5,241 nucleotides of DNA from an uncultured Acidobacteriota bacterium. GTDB lineage: Bacteria > Acidobacteriota > Blastocatellia > Pyrinomonadales > Pyrinomonadaceae. Positions 4,992 to 5,241 of the stretch are shown here, one piece after another. The stretch's first letter is position 1. Each line of letters begins with the position of its first letter. The stretch is from the NCBI GenBank assembly GCA_902826505.1, contig CADEFG010000397.1:1-5241 (forward strand), written 5' to 3'. A program made the translations under genes and the position numbers. Below the pieces are notes generated by a model. The model did no database searches, was not told the DNA's origin, and saw only the letters and a list, made by a program, of their open reading frames with translations.

Positions 4992-5025
4992 TCGAAAGTT
5001 TCCACTTGAACTAGCCTTCAAAACT

Positions 5026-5064
5026 CAAAAGCCTTGATGAATTTTCATCAAGGCTTTTGTTTTT
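5026..5064 (+). terminator. Strong intrinsic terminator after glycine-zipper gene 2, possibly bidirectional
   Basis: A perfect 16-bp inverted repeat: CAAAAGCCTTGATGAA (5026-5041) and TTCATCAAGGCTTTTG (5044-5059), followed by TTTTT (5060-5064). An A-run on the left arm gives Ts on the other strand, so it may also stop the minus-strand reading frame, whose TGA (5048-5050) lies within the stem. Confidence 0.9.
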
Positions 5065-5239
5065 CACGATATTCGGCAACCAGATTTAAACAGTTTTCAT
5101 ACCCGCATCCAAAAGCAACTCTCGTCACATCTTTAAAAGAAATCTTTGTTAATTCTTCTCCCCACTCAGCATTCGGGTCAATTGATTTTAATAACTCACC
5201 TTACGCAGAAAGGTGAACTTGGTTTAAGTCTTGGAGAGC
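5048..5239 (-). pseudogene. 3' end of an unrecognised minus-strand gene with one in-frame TAA
   Basis: The minus-strand frame from the window edge reads ALQDLNQVHLSA, then TAA (5201-5203), then 50 residues beginning GELLKSIDPNAEWGEEL, continuing TKISFKDVTRVAFGCGYENC and LNLVAEYREKQKP, and ending TGA at 5048-5050. Both parts look like ordinary soluble protein and are in the same frame. After the TAA the only in-frame start candidate is an internal GTG. CAA to TAA would be a single transition, giving a continuous product. The stop lies in the loop-side base of a 7-bp inverted repeat, TCACCTT (5196-5202) and AAGGTGA (5210-5216). I do not recognise the family. Alternatives are two adjacent genes, with AAGGTGAG as a ribosome site, or a sequence error near an assembly edge. 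Confidence 0.4.
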
Positions 5240-5241
5240 TT

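Noticed and set aside
4460..4999. AACTTTCGATT after gene 1 and its reverse complement after gene 2
   Set aside because: An 11-base match flanking the second paralogue could mark a duplication or insertion boundary, but there is no transposase, target duplication or longer identity.
1..5241. Alternative genetic code with TAA/TAG read as sense (for example Gln)
   Set aside because: Most genes end at TAA or TAG exactly where the family or the terminator expects, and the interrupted site in the regulator is a Leu position. Mutation or sequence error is simpler.

Overview
This is a bacterial chromosomal window of moderate G+C content. It is probably from a Gram-negative, diderm environmental lineage, because it holds an O-antigen-ligase-type envelope gene, exported Sec-signal glycine-zipper proteins and a sigma-54 (NtrC-type) regulator. 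The protein style (Fis-type regulator tail, PDZ-containing O-antigen ligase, small glycine-zipper proteins) is compatible with Acidobacteriota such as Blastocatellia. That placement is a guess from protein style only.

Layout. Positions 3-380 (+) hold the 3' end of an NtrC-family activator, interrupted by an in-frame TAG at 36-38. It converges on a large minus-strand O-antigen-ligase/polymerase-like gene (445-2175). That gene reads in one frame throughout but is cut by a single TAA at 1951-1953. It has about 12 predicted membrane spans, a PDZ domain in a periplasmic loop, and short tandem DNA repeats embedded in three predicted cytoplasmic loops. Divergently, 40 bp away, is an alpha/beta-hydrolase of the phospholipase/carboxylesterase type (2216-2884, +). 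A 21-bp tandem array follows (2963-3172), opened by a perfect 20-bp inverted repeat. The array has a codon-like substitution pattern but no convincing start codon. Positions 3201-3367 show nothing recognisable. A four-span membrane protein lies on the minus strand (3368-3802). Then come two tandem paralogous secreted glycine-zipper proteins on the plus strand (4084-4449 and 4695-4991), each followed by an intrinsic terminator. The second has a good -24/-12 (sigma-54) promoter match. The window ends in the 3' part of an unrecognised minus-strand reading frame (5048-5239), which also has an in-frame TAA.

How the genes fit together. The ligase would act in surface polysaccharide assembly, and the glycine-zipper proteins are envelope-directed. 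The sigma-54 activator fragment cannot be tied to the sigma-54-like site from sequence alone. The most distinctive feature is the density of short tandem repeats (three 7-mer arrays, one 8-mer array, one 21-mer array), several of them inside one membrane protein gene, together with three reading frames broken by single stops.
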